Below, piece after piece: positions 41,924-50,937 of a stretch of DNA of 64,000 nucleotides (within the stretch, counting starts at the first letter, position 1; each line of letters begins with the position of its first letter). The translations under genes were made by a program, and so were the position numbers. This stretch comes from Paenibacillus_Z sp042653205. GTDB taxonomy: Bacteria; Bacillota; Bacilli; Paenibacillales; Paenibacillaceae. The notes under the pieces were generated by a model. The model had not been told where the DNA came from. It ran no database searches and saw only the letters and a program-made list of their open reading frames with translations. Location of the stretch: NCBI RefSeq assembly GCF_042653205.1, contig NZ_JBHSHY010000001.1, positions 124,001 through 188,000 of the forward strand, given 5' to 3'.

Positions 41924-43092
41924 GGCGCGGCGTTCGCCTGTTGTGGCTGGCGGCGGCCTGCTGCATGACATTCGCGCTGTCCGGGTGCTGGAACAGCAGG
42001 GAATTGAACAATCTGGCCATCGTGACTGGTATGGGCATCGACCGCATGAACGGAACCGGGCAATATCTGGTCTCGTTCCAGGTCGTGAATTCGAGCAAAC
42101 TCGCGGCTAACTTGGATGGCGGCGGTCCTGGCGAGCTGCCGATCATCGTCTACGCGGCGACGGAAAACTCGTTATTCGGCGCCATGCGCAAAGCCTCGCA
42201 AAAAATATCCCGCCAGCTGTTCTTCTCGCATACCCAGCTGCTCGTTATCGGAGAGGCGATGGCGCGAGGCGGGATTCAGGAACTGTTCGATTTTTTCGAC
42301 CGATCGCATGAATTTCGGCTGAACATGCCGGTCATCGTCTCGAAAGATACGACGGCGCAAGCGATCCTCCGGAAAGTCACGCCGCTCGAGAAAGCCTCCG
42401 CTAGCGGGCTCAATAAGCGCTTGAAAATGACGCAGTCGGTCTGGGCGCATAATTTGACCGTGGACGTGAAGGACATCATCTCGGCGCAAAGCCGCGCGCA
42501 GGACATGGCGCTGAGCGGAATCGAGAACACGCCTGAAAAGGGGATCATGGTGTACGACGGGCTCGCGGTGTTCCGGGAAGGGAAGATGACCGGTTGGCTG
42601 AAAGGCGAGCATGCCATCGCGATCCTGATGCTGAAGAACACAATCAAAAGCACGATCTTCCAGTTGTCGTGCCCGCATTCGAAGGATAAGCTCTTTGTCG
42701 AGCTGCTCAGCGCCAAGTCGAGCCTGCAAGTCGGCATGCGCTCCGGCAAACCGGCGTTTCGCATTCGCGTCAAGGAAGAAGGGAACGTCAGCGAAGTGCA
42801 CTGCCCGGTCGATCTGAATAACAAGGCGACGATGGTCAAGCTGCAGCGCGAGTGGGCGGATCGGACCAAGGCCATGCTGGAGGCGACGATCCGGACATCG
42901 ATGAACGAACGTACGGATATCCTCGGCTTCGGCGAGGCGGTCAGCCGCAAATATCCGAAAGCCTGGAAGCGCATGGAGCGCGATTGGCGGGAAGCTTACG
43001 CGGACGTCGACTTCGACGTGTCGGTGGAAGCGTATCTCCGGAACACGGGCATGACGCTGAAAGCCTATATTCCTGAGGCATCGGAAACGTAA
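41920..43092 (+). CDS. Ger(x)C family spore germination lipoprotein (second locus)
   Basis: A 390-residue lipoprotein with lipobox ALSGCW near residue 22 and the GerC opening CWNSRELNNLAIVTGMGID. The C-terminal domain carries NERTDILGFGEAVSRKYPKAWKRMERDW, the conserved GerC end. GGAGAGGGG precedes ATG 41920. Its partners are damaged: gerA is reduced to a tail and gerB downstream is frameshifted, so this subunit may be an orphan or serve other receptors. Confidence 0.92.
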   Translation: MRRGVRLLWLAAACCMTFALSGCWNSRELNNLAIVTGMGIDRMNGTGQYLVSFQVVNSSKLAANLDGGGPGELPIIVYAATENSLFGAMRKASQKISRQLFFSHTQLLVIGEAMARGGIQELFDFFDRSHEFRLNMPVIVSKDTTAQAILRKVTPLEKASASGLNKRLKMTQSVWAHNLTVDVKDIISAQSRAQDMALSGIENTPEKGIMVYDGLAVFREGKMTGWLKGEHAIAILMLKNTIKSTIFQLSCPHSKDKLFVELLSAKSSLQVGMRSGKPAFRIRVKEEGNVSEVHCPVDLNNKATMVKLQREWADRTKAMLEATIRTSMNERTDILGFGEAVSRKYPKAWKRMERDWREAYADVDFDVSVEAYLRNTGMTLKAYIPEASET

Positions 43093-43099
43093 AGCGGCT

Positions 43100-43324
43100 T
43101 CAGCCGCGATCGATGCCGCGGCGGCGCTTGGCGGCGAACGCGTACCACAGCGGGAGGCAGATTAGGACGATCAGGAAGATGGCTTGCGCCGGCTTCAGTA
43201 CGCTGAACGCCTTGCGCAGCGTCTGCAGCGCCTCTGGGATCGGAGTGCCGGACAGCAGGTCGGCCGCCACCAGGAAGGCGAGCTCGGCGGCGAACAGCAG
43301 GACATAGACAAGCACGATTTTCAT
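43100..43324 (-). CDS. Small two-segment membrane protein inside the second germination locus
   Basis: A 74-residue product on the opposite strand: MKIVLVYVLLFAAELAFLVA, a short loop, then LKPAQAIFLIVLICLPLWYAFAAKR and a basic end. Two clear membrane segments, GAGGT six bases before the ATG, and a start that diverges from gerB and an end that converges on gerC support it as real. I do not recognise the family. It could be a small receptor accessory protein, by position only. Confidence 0.6.
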   Translation of the reverse strand: MKIVLVYVLLFAAELAFLVAADLLSGTPIPEALQTLRKAFSVLKPAQAIFLIVLICLPLWYAFAAKRRRGIDRG

Positions 43325-43450
43325 AGCGGTACCTCGGCTTCGCGTCATGGGATCGATACCTTCCCAGCATTGCCGGGATCGGCCGCGCCTAATCCGACCG
43401 CCGGGCGATCGCGTCCGGACGGCATCTTCACCGATACGGGAGACATGTTT

Positions 43451-44580
43451 ATGAGAACGGATATGCAATGCATCAGCGGGCTTCAACTCTTTTCCATGAT
43501 GGTGTTGTACGTATTCGGCACCGCGCTGGTCATTCCCGTCGGATTCCAATCCGGCCAGGAAGTGTGGTTATCCATCCTGTCAGCGCTGCCCGCCGGTCTG
43601 CTCCTATACCTGATCTTCGACGGCCTGCACCGGCAATTCCCGCGGCAAATCCTGAGCGGCTACTGCCGCCATATCTTCGGCGCGCCGATCGGCTGCGCGC
43701 TTAGTCTGCTGTACGCGGTTTATTTCATGTACGTCGCCGCCCGGAACCTTCGGGAAGCGGGCGACTTGCTCATCACGTCGAGCTACGACGTCACGCCGAA
43801 CTTCGTCATACAGACCGCCATGATCGTCGCCGTCATTTACGTGCTCCGCAAAGGACTCGAGGTATTCTACCGGTTGGGTCAAATCTACTTTTTTATCTTC
43901 ATCCTCATCGGCGCCGTCTCCAATCTGCTGGTTTTGTTTTCCGGCTTGATCGATCTGAGGAACTTGGAGCCGTTGACCGGCGAAGGCTGGCGCAAGATCC
44001 TCTCGTCGGCGTATCCTTCGATCTTCATGTTTCCGTTCGGCGAGGTAGTCTGCTTCATGACCGTCTTCGCGCATGTGAACGGACGCGGCACCGTGAGGCG
44101 AAATGGCTTCTCGCGATGCTCATGGGCGGCTTGCTGCTGAGCATGACGCATGCTCTCGAAATCTCGGTGCTCGGCGAGAACATCTACTCGCGCTCGACGT
44201 TTCCGCTCCTCAGCACGCTCAGACTGGTCAATATCATGGACTTCATCCAACGCATGGACGCGCTGGTCCTTCTAGCGATGATCATTGGCGTGTTCTTCAA
44301 AATGACGATGTACGGCTATGCCGCGATGGCGATCGCCGCAGACGTGTTCAAGGTAAAAGAACCGCAGCGTCTGGCGTATCCCGTCTCGATCGTGATCCTC
44401 TTCGCCTCGATCTTCTCGGCATGGAGCTTCCCGGAGCACAACGAGGAGGGATTGACGGACGTCCATCTGCTGAAGCCGATATTCGACCTGACGATTCCGG
44501 TGCTGCTGCTCCTCGTCCATCTGCTTCGCCGCAAATGGAGCAAATCGTATGCCGCGCGGGTGCAAGCGGACCAACGGTAA
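43451..44580 (+). pseudogene. GerAB-type germination permease with a frameshift
   Basis: The first part from ATG 43451 codes for a normal GerB N-terminus (QLFSMMVLYVFGTALVIPVGFQSGQEVWL) through seven or so membrane segments to GEVVCFMTVFAHVNGRG, then leaves frame near 44090-44105 and ends at 44140. The rest (KWLLAMLMGGLLLSMTHALEISVLGEN to the stop at 44580) is in the +1-related frame. Joining them gives about 376 residues, the normal length. One missing base around GAGGCGAAATGG would explain it. It is either a recent pseudogene or a sequencing/assembly error. Confidence 0.8.
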
Positions 44581-44611
44581 CGCACGCCTAAGGCAAAGGA
44601 TCCACCGCAAG

Positions 44612-44637
44612 GCCGCCGACTGACCGGCGGCTTTTTT
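44612..44637 (+). terminator. Intrinsic terminator of the second germination locus
   Basis: GCCGCCG pairs with CGGCGGC around six bases and is followed by six T. Confidence 0.9.
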
Positions 44638-44824
44638 GGCGTTCCCGCGCATAGGCCGGAAGAGTAGGACTTCCAGCACTGACATAGGACTATATTAACA
44701 ATATTGCCGGAATCTGGACACTTTCGGAAGATTGGCCGTACTAATGAGAGACTCTTACCAAACGCTAGCTTTCGAAGGAGGGTAGCCAAAAAAGAGGCAG
44801 CGCAAAAAGATTGAGGAGGCTCTC

Positions 44825-46897
44825 ATGCATAACCCATTGAAACGGCTGGCATTGACAGCGCTTGCAGCTACGCTGCTCTTGCCGGGGGGCGCGATGGCCG
44901 CGGGACAGGACAGCCCGCAGGACTACGACGCCACGCGGAAAGCCGCGGCCGAGAAAGCCGCGCTGCTGACGGGGACCTATCAGACGACCAGCGTGCAGTA
45001 CGCGCTGATCGACCACGGCCGCATCGTCGTATCCGGAGAATCCGGGCGCAATCACGAAAACGATCAAAAACCGCTGTCGAAGGATACGATGTACGGGATC
45101 GGCTCGACGAGCAAAATGTTCGTGACGGCGGCCGTCATGAAGCTCGTCGACGAGGGAAAGGTCGACCTGGACACGCCCGTCGTCCGCTACTTGCCGGACT
45201 TTACGATGCAGGACGAGCGGTACACCCGTATTACGCCGCGCATGCTGCTGAATCATTCGTCCGGGCTGTACGGCTCGACGTTCCCGAACGCGTTTTTGTT
45301 CGAGGACAACGATACGTACGCCCACGACCGCTTGCTGGAGGAGCTGGCCAAGCAGAAGCTGAAGGCCGACCCCGGCGCGTACTCCGTCTACAGCAACGAC
45401 GGCTTCACGCTGGCTGAGCTGCTCGTCGAGCGGGTGAGCGGCACGGACTTCACCTCGTTCATTCACAAGTCCTTCACGGAGCCGCTCGGCATGGACGCGA
45501 CGAAGACGCCGCAGGACCGGCTCGACCTCTCCCGGATGGCGGGATTGTATTTCCCGGCTTACAAGGGCCAGCTGCCGAACGAGACGGTCAACGTCATCGG
45601 AGCCGGCGGCATCTACTCGACGGCGGAAGACCTGGTCCGCTTCTCGCAGATGTTCACTGGGCAAACCGCAGGCATCCTCTCGGAGAAGTCGGTCGATGCC
45701 ATGGATCAAGCGGAGTACAAGCTCGGCATGTGGCCGGATGACGCCGATACGTCCGTCAATTACGGGCTCGGCTGGGACAGCGTCGACCTTTTCCCGTTCG
45801 GCGAGTACGGCATCCAAGCGCTGACGAAGGGCGGCGACACGATTCTCTATCACGCCTCGCTCGTCGTGCTTCCCGAACAGAACATGGCGGCGGCCGTCCT
45901 GTCCTCAGGCGGGGCCAGCACGACGGACCAGCTGCTCGCGAACGAGATCCTGCTCAGCGCGCTGAAGGAGAAGGGCGCCATTGCGGAGCTCAAACCGGCG
46001 AAATCGTTCGACACCCCGGTCAAAGCGCCGATGCCGGAAACGCTGACGGAGCTGTCGGGCACGTACGGCGCAACGAATCAATTGCTCAAGGTCGAGGTGC
46101 GCAAGGACGGCGACCTGGCGGTCAGCGCCGTTCAGGCGCCGGGGGCGCCGGCCGAGCATTACGCCTACACGGCGGACGGCACGTTCGTCAGCGCGGACGG
46201 CAATGCGAAGGTCGCGTTCGTGAAGGAGTCGAACGGGCATACGTATGTCTGGGTGCGCGCGTACGCGTCGCTGCCCGGGCTCGGCCAAACGGCATTGTCG
46301 CAGTATTCCGCCGAGAAGCTCGAAGCGAACCCCATTCCGGGCGAGACGGCGGCGGCGTGGGAGAAGCGCGTCGGGCAGTCATATTATTTGGTCAACGAGA
46401 AGTATTCGTCGCTCGCGTACCTGCTGCAGCCCGCGGTCAAGCTCGCGCTGTTCCCGGACGCGCCGGGCTATTTGCTCGACCAGAAGATTCTCGGTCCGGA
46501 CGTTTCCGCCAGCGACCTGCAAATTCCGACGATGGCGGGGCGGGACACGCAGGCGTACCGATTCTATACGGATAACGGCATCGAGTACATGACGTCCGCG
46601 GGCAGCGTGTTCGTCAGCGGTGAAGCCGTGAAGCCGATCTATGCCGGCAAACAATCGACGGCTACGATTCCGGCGAACGGTTACGCGAAGTGGTACCAGG
46701 TTCCCGAGCAAGCGGCCGGCAAGACCATGCAGGTGAAGCTGCACGCCGACGCCTCGTTCGCCGTCTACGACGCGCAAGGGACATGCGTCTACTTCAGCGC
46801 CGCCGGCGGGAAGGACGCCGTCGTCCTGCCGAAGGACGGCACCGTTGTCTTCGCCGGCGAAGCCGGAACGAAATTTGGCATCACCATCAAGCCTTAA
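44825..46897 (+). CDS. Exported beta-lactamase-family serine hydrolase
   Basis: A 690-residue protein with a signal peptide (ending AMA at about residue 25) and a class C beta-lactamase/penicillin-binding-like domain over residues 35-390. The catalytic SxxK is S94-T-S-K97, and the YxN element is in VYSNDGFTLAELL; the third motif is KGGDT. GMLLNHSSGLYG-like text (RMLLNHSSGLYG) is typical of esterase/D-aminopeptidase relatives. The C-terminal 300 residues form two beta-rich parts of unknown role. TGAGGAGG precedes the ATG. The substrate may be a peptide, an ester or peptidoglycan; it is probably not a true beta-lactamase. Confidence 0.85.
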   Translation: MHNPLKRLALTALAATLLLPGGAMAAGQDSPQDYDATRKAAAEKAALLTGTYQTTSVQYALIDHGRIVVSGESGRNHENDQKPLSKDTMYGIGSTSKMFVTAAVMKLVDEGKVDLDTPVVRYLPDFTMQDERYTRITPRMLLNHSSGLYGSTFPNAFLFEDNDTYAHDRLLEELAKQKLKADPGAYSVYSNDGFTLAELLVERVSGTDFTSFIHKSFTEPLGMDATKTPQDRLDLSRMAGLYFPAYKGQLPNETVNVIGAGGIYSTAEDLVRFSQMFTGQTAGILSEKSVDAMDQAEYKLGMWPDDADTSVNYGLGWDSVDLFPFGEYGIQALTKGGDTILYHASLVVLPEQNMAAAVLSSGGASTTDQLLANEILLSALKEKGAIAELKPAKSFDTPVKAPMPETLTELSGTYGATNQLLKVEVRKDGDLAVSAVQAPGAPAEHYAYTADGTFVSADGNAKVAFVKESNGHTYVWVRAYASLPGLGQTALSQYSAEKLEANPIPGETAAAWEKRVGQSYYLVNEKYSSLAYLLQPAVKLALFPDAPGYLLDQKILGPDVSASDLQIPTMAGRDTQAYRFYTDNGIEYMTSAGSVFVSGEAVKPIYAGKQSTATIPANGYAKWYQVPEQAAGKTMQVKLHADASFAVYDAQGTCVYFSAAGGKDAVVLPKDGTVVFAGEAGTKFGITIKP

Positions 46898-46973
46898 TAC
46901 CGCTTCAGCTGCGCGCGGACGACCGTATCAACCGCGAACGGGCCCGCCGGGCAGTCGAAGCGCAAATCAATGA

Positions 46974-47006
46974 AGCTCTTGGGATGGAAATCCCGAGAGC
47001 TTTTAT
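46974..47006 (+). terminator. Intrinsic terminator after the serine hydrolase
   Basis: AGCTCTTGGGAT pairs with ATCCCGAGAGCT (one G-U) around four bases, then TTTTATT. Confidence 0.9.
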
Positions 47007-47148
47007 TGTTTGCGGCATGCCGCCGTTTTAAGCATTTTTTCAGTTTACTTTCATCTGTCTATTAGCCAGCCTTAAGGAACGCTTCAGGTTCGCGTCCTAT
47101 ACTTCTCGCATGGCATGACACATCAGGACAGCGAAAGGCGGTAATCGA

Positions 47149-48099
47149 ATGAACGAGAAGATGAGAATCGAGCTGAACGCGGATGAAGCGGGCAAGACGC
47201 GGAACGTGAAAAAGGCGGGCATCGCCAATTGGCGCGCGATGTTCGCGACGTTCATGGCGGGCGCGGCCGTTGTCGGCGGATTGACGTTCGCTTCGGATAA
47301 GCTGAGTCTATTCGGGTATGGCGGCCAGTCCGCGCAAGCGGCCGTCTCCTCCGCCGGCGATTCCGCCGCGGCCGGCGTCCGCGGCGCCTCGTTAGCGGCA
47401 TCGGGAACAAGCGGCATCGCGTCCATCGTGAAAACCGCGAGCCCGGCCATCGTCAAAATCGAGACCAAAGTGAACCAGGCGAACAACGGATTTTCGGGCC
47501 GAGGCGCGCTTCGGCAAGGGGCGGGCGGAGACGAGGTCGAAAGCGGGATCGGTTCCGGCTTCGTGTTCGACTCGAGCGGCTATATTTTAACCAATGAGCA
47601 CGTCATCGACGGGGCGGACGACATCGAGGTCTACGTGCAGGGATACGACGCACCGTTCACGGCCACGCTGGTCGGAAGCCGGTACGACCTGGATTTGGCC
47701 GTGCTGAAAATCAAAGGAGACAAAGCCTTTCCCGCGTTGAAGCTCGGCGACTCCGACAAAATGGAGGCCGGGGACTGGGTCGTCGCGATCGGGAATCCAT
47801 ACGACTTCGACTACTCCGTGACGACCGGCGTCTTAAGCGCCAAAGAGCGCGAGATCAGTATCGACGACGAGCAGGGCACTCGCAGCTACAAGCACTTGCT
47901 GCAAACGGACACCGCGATTAACCCGGGCAATTCGGGCGGTCCGCTGTTGAATATGGCAGGCGAGGTCATCGGCATCAACACCGCCGTAAACGCCGAAGCG
48001 CAAGGCATCGGCTTCGCGATTCCGTCCAGTACGGTGCGATCCGTCGTCGATCAGTTGAAAGGGAGCGATACGAGCGCGAAGCAGCTGCCAACGCTGTAA
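47149..48099 (+). CDS. HtrA/DegP-like membrane-anchored serine protease without PDZ
   Basis: A 316-residue S1C protease. A cytoplasmic N-terminus of about 25 residues is followed by one membrane segment (AMFATFMAGAAVVGGLTFA), then a trypsin-like domain outside. The catalytic triad is His151 (TNEHVIDG), Asp182 (YDLDLAVL) and Ser262 (NPGNSGGPL). It ends at about residue 316 without the PDZ domain that most HtrA proteins carry, so substrate choice must differ. AAGGCGG lies upstream. Relatives degrade misfolded proteins at the cell surface. TATACT at 47098 may be part of its promoter. Confidence 0.9.
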   Translation: MNEKMRIELNADEAGKTRNVKKAGIANWRAMFATFMAGAAVVGGLTFASDKLSLFGYGGQSAQAAVSSAGDSAAAGVRGASLAASGTSGIASIVKTASPAIVKIETKVNQANNGFSGRGALRQGAGGDEVESGIGSGFVFDSSGYILTNEHVIDGADDIEVYVQGYDAPFTATLVGSRYDLDLAVLKIKGDKAFPALKLGDSDKMEAGDWVVAIGNPYDFDYSVTTGVLSAKEREISIDDEQGTRSYKHLLQTDTAINPGNSGGPLLNMAGEVIGINTAVNAEAQGIGFAIPSSTVRSVVDQLKGSDTSAKQLPTL

Positions 48100-48246
48100 G
48101 CGGCAGGCATGAGTACGAGCGATCGCGGCTGGGCCGGGCGCAGACCGGACAAGGGCGCTCCGACGGCGAAGTAAGCCGTTTGGATCTTGCTTCAAGCCAG
48201 CCCATATGCCAAGATGGGAGCATAACGGTGAGGGAGGAAGCTTCGT

Positions 48247-49203
48247 ATGATGAAATGCGCAGTGCTGGACGATTACCAGCAGGTCGCGATGTCGATGGCG
48301 GATTGGTCGGTTGTCGCGGATCGGGTTCAGGTGGAGGTGTTCCACCGTCATTTCGACGATGAGGAGGAGCTGGCGGCCGCCATCGCGGATTGCGAGATCG
48401 TCGTGATCATGCGGGAGCGCACGCCGTTCCGGCGGTCGCTCTTCGAGCGGCTGCCCCGGCTGAAGCTTCTCGTGACGACGGGCATGCGCAACGCCTCGGT
48501 CGATCTCGCCGCCGCTTCCGAGCGCGGCATCGTCGTCTGCGGCACGCGCGGCGGCGGCGAAGGCACGACCGAGCTGACGTGGGCGCTCATCCTGGGCTTA
48601 GCGAGAAAGCTGGTGCAGGAGAACGAGTCGCTGCGCGGCGGTGGGCCGTGGCAGCAATCGATCGGCGCCGACCTGACCGGCAAGCGGCTCGGACTGCTCG
48701 GGCTCGGCCATATCGGCAGCAACGTCGCGCGGATCGGACAAGCGTTCGGCATGGAAGTCGCGGCCTGGAGCCAAAACCTGACCGCGGACAAAGCCGAGGC
48801 GGCCGGTGTGCGGCTCGCGTCTTCGAAGGACGAACTGCTGGCGAACTGCGACATCGTCTCGATTCACCTGGTGCTGGGCGACCGCACCCGCGGGCTGCTC
48901 GGTGCCCGCGAGCTCGGGCTGATGAAGCCGACCGCCTACCTGATCAACACCTCCCGCGCGCCGATCGTCGATCGGGAGGCCTTGATCGCGGCGCTGCGCG
49001 AGGGCCGGATTGCCGGCGCAGGGCTGGACGTGTTCGAGACGGAGCCGCTACCGGCGGACGATCCGTTCCGCTCGCTGCCGAACGTGCTGGCCACGCCGCA
49101 TATCGGCTACGTCACCGAAGCGGCGTACCGCGGATTCTTCCGCGGCGTCGTCGCGGACATCGAGGGGTACTTGAGCGGCTCGCCGGTGAACGTGCTGGGT
49201 TAA
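48247..49203 (+). CDS. D-2-hydroxyacid dehydrogenase family protein
   Basis: A 318-residue NAD(P)-dependent oxidoreductase. The nucleotide-binding motif is LGLLGLGHIGSNVARIGQAFG, the substrate Arg is in LINTSRAPIVD, the Glu in DVFETEPLPADDP and the catalytic His in LATPHIGYVT, all in the expected order. The N-terminus MKCAVLDDYQQVAMSMADWS is shared with a subgroup often annotated as phosphoglycerate dehydrogenase-like, but it lacks an ACT domain, so its substrate is open. GAGGGAGG precedes the start. No terminator is obvious in the 120 bases that follow. Confidence 0.9.
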   Translation: MMKCAVLDDYQQVAMSMADWSVVADRVQVEVFHRHFDDEEELAAAIADCEIVVIMRERTPFRRSLFERLPRLKLLVTTGMRNASVDLAAASERGIVVCGTRGGGEGTTELTWALILGLARKLVQENESLRGGGPWQQSIGADLTGKRLGLLGLGHIGSNVARIGQAFGMEVAAWSQNLTADKAEAAGVRLASSKDELLANCDIVSIHLVLGDRTRGLLGARELGLMKPTAYLINTSRAPIVDREALIAALREGRIAGAGLDVFETEPLPADDPFRSLPNVLATPHIGYVTEAAYRGFFRGVVADIEGYLSGSPVNVLG

Positions 49204-49323
49204 GCTGGCAGCGCGAGGTACGTTCACGAGATGTTCATCCTTGCAGCCCGATCTCGTCATCTCAAGCGCCCGTTCCTCTGGTATACTGAGGTCGTTCATG
49301 ACGGACGTTGAGGAGTGAAGAGG

Positions 49324-50019
49324 ATGAAATTAGGCGCGGGACTCCTGCTGCTGCTTATCGCGCTGTTCGCGCTGCCGACGGCCGCGTCGGCCCATACGGA
49401 ATTGAAAAGTTCCTCGCCCGCCGACGGGGAAACGGTCACGAAGGCGCCGTCGGACATTCAGCTGACGTTCGCGACGACGATCCAGCCGTTGACCGTGCTA
49501 AAGGTGACCGACGGCGAAGGCAAGGCCGTCGCGGTCAAGAGCGCCGCCGGCGAGAACGCCATCACGGGCACCTTCGAGCAGCCGCTCGAAAACGGAACAT
49601 ACCAGGTTGACTGGCGGATCATCGGGGAAGACGGGCATAACATCTCAGGCAGTTATGCGTTCACGGTCGCGGTGCCGGCCGGGCAGGCGTCTGCCGGCGG
49701 CGAACCTCCGGCCGCGCCGGATCAACCTTCGAACGGTCCGGACACGGCAGGTTCGACCGGGACCGGTTCGAACGACGGCACGCCAGCCGGCGCGTCCGGC
49801 CAGGACGCGAACGCGCCGCAGTCGAATGCGGCCGGTGACGGCGGCCAGGCCGAGGCCGCGGATACGGCGGCGGGGGACGTCTCGGCAGCCGATGCCTTGA
49901 CGACGTTCACCGCGGACGATGGGGCCGGGAAGAGCAATCTGGGCACCGGCTGGATCATCGCGATCGGGTTCGGATGCCTGGCGATCGTCGGCGCGATGAT
50001 TCGCGTTTTCAAAGTCTGA
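49324..50019 (+). CDS. CopC-domain copper-binding protein with C-terminal anchor
   Basis: A 231-residue exported protein. The signal peptide ends TAASA, so the mature protein would begin HTELKSSSPADGETV, placing His at residue 1, a Cu(II) ligand in CopC proteins; a second His lies in GEDGHNISGSYAF. The CopC sandwich covers about 95 residues, followed by a Gly/Ala/Ser/Asp-rich linker of about 85 residues and a C-terminal membrane segment (GTGWIIAIGFGCLAIVGAMIRVF). No CopD domain or gene is present. An extended -10 (TGGTATACT, 49279-49287) lies upstream, and GGAG precedes ATG 49324. Confidence 0.85.
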   Translation: MKLGAGLLLLLIALFALPTAASAHTELKSSSPADGETVTKAPSDIQLTFATTIQPLTVLKVTDGEGKAVAVKSAAGENAITGTFEQPLENGTYQVDWRIIGEDGHNISGSYAFTVAVPAGQASAGGEPPAAPDQPSNGPDTAGSTGTGSNDGTPAGASGQDANAPQSNAAGDGGQAEAADTAAGDVSAADALTTFTADDGAGKSNLGTGWIIAIGFGCLAIVGAMIRVFKV

Positions 50020-50066
50020 GGTAAGCGAAATGGTCCGTGCATGCTGGTACCATCCCCTGCAAGTAG

Positions 50067-50107
50067 ACATTCAAAAAAACCTTCATGGTATCATGGAGGT
50101 TTGAGTG
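50067..50107 (+). repeat. Inverted repeat upstream of the IS remnant
   Basis: AAACCTTCATG and CATGGAGGTTT pair around GTAT (one G-U). It sits 20 to 60 bases before the decayed orfA and may belong to the end region of the former insertion sequence. Confidence 0.5.
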
Positions 50108-50127
50108 CCACTTGGAGGGGATATTTT

Positions 50128-50205
50128 TAAGGCTAAAAAGGACAGACATTCCAGACGTATTCGGAAGAATTCAAATCGAAGGCGGTCCAGGCCTATGTAG
50201 AATGA
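50128..50205 (+). pseudogene. Remnant of an IS3-family transposase orfA
   Basis: After a ribosome-site-like GGAGGGG the codons at 50137-50202 read KGQTFQTYSEEFKSKAVQAY and VE, closely resembling the start of IS3/IS150-type OrfA proteins (MGKKGQTFQTY.EEFK..AVQAY.EG). The start codon and an early Lys codon are both now TAA, and the frame ends at TGA 50203 just before a terminator. No inverted repeats or orfB are present. It marks the left edge of the AT-richer island. Confidence 0.75.
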
Positions 50206-50240
50206 AATAACCATCGCCAATAAGCGATGGTTATTTTTTA
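50205..50240. terminator. Bidirectional intrinsic terminator
   Basis: AAATAACCATCGC pairs perfectly with GCGATGGTTATTT around six bases; T runs flank it on both strands. It serves the leftward tetR gene and any transcript coming from copC. Confidence 0.92.
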
Positions 50241-50283
50241 TGATCATATACAAAAACGTTGAGGAAGGAAATGAGAGAAAGTA

Positions 50284-50892
50284 TTAAGATTTTTTCGCAA
50301 TCGTATTCGTTGCCACTCCTTGCCGATCTATATGGAGGGATAAGTTTATTTCAAAAATGTCCTTTAGTTGCTTCGCCATTTCCTTCGGCGTAAAGGGCAT
50401 ATTGGTATTAATCCACCATTCCACTACACCGACAAAAGCCGATGTCATATATTGAATGGCCACTTCTGGCTTCGATTCACCGCGAAATCCCTCTACCTTT
50501 AGTCGCTCCTCGATTCCGCTCTTGACCATGGACACCAGTTGTTCCCTAAAGCAGATCAAACCTTTATTGCTCAGCATCGAGGAATAAAATAAATAATGCT
50601 TCTCTAGATATTGAAACAGCGGAAGCGGAGATTGTACGATATCCGAACATTGTTCCTCCGTATGCGATAAGACGCAATGGTTGACCATCTGATTCAAGTG
50701 ATCCTTGATGCATTGATCAAGCAGATCGTATTTATCCGCGTAATGCAGATACAGCGTCCCCCGGTTGAGATCCGCTTTTTGCGATATATCGTTGATCGTA
50801 ATTTGTTCAAAGTCTTTCTCCGCCATCAATTCGATTAACGCGTTTTGGATGGCTTGCCTGGTTTTAAGGATCCTTCTGTCCATTTTTGTCAC
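50284..50892 (-). CDS. TetR/AcrR family repressor
   Basis: A 202-residue regulator with an N-terminal TetR HTH (ITINDISQKADLNRGTLYLHYADKYDLLDQ) and a helical ligand domain (HYLFYSSMLSNKGLICFREQLVSMVKSGIEERL) like TetR_C_8 proteins. GTG 50892 has AGGTGG five bases upstream; ATG 50883 is the alternative. It diverges from the DsbA/OYE operon, and palindromes in between look like its operators. Base use is visibly AT-richer than the surrounding genome. Confidence 0.9.
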   Translation of the reverse strand: MTKMDRRILKTRQAIQNALIELMAEKDFEQITINDISQKADLNRGTLYLHYADKYDLLDQCIKDHLNQMVNHCVLSHTEEQCSDIVQSPLPLFQYLEKHYLFYSSMLSNKGLICFREQLVSMVKSGIEERLKVEGFRGESKPEVAIQYMTSAFVGVVEWWINTNMPFTPKEMAKQLKDIFEINLSLHIDRQGVATNTIAKKS

Positions 50893-50937
50893 GGGTCCAC
50901 CTCAGCTCTCCGGATGAATATACAAAAACCGGCCATG

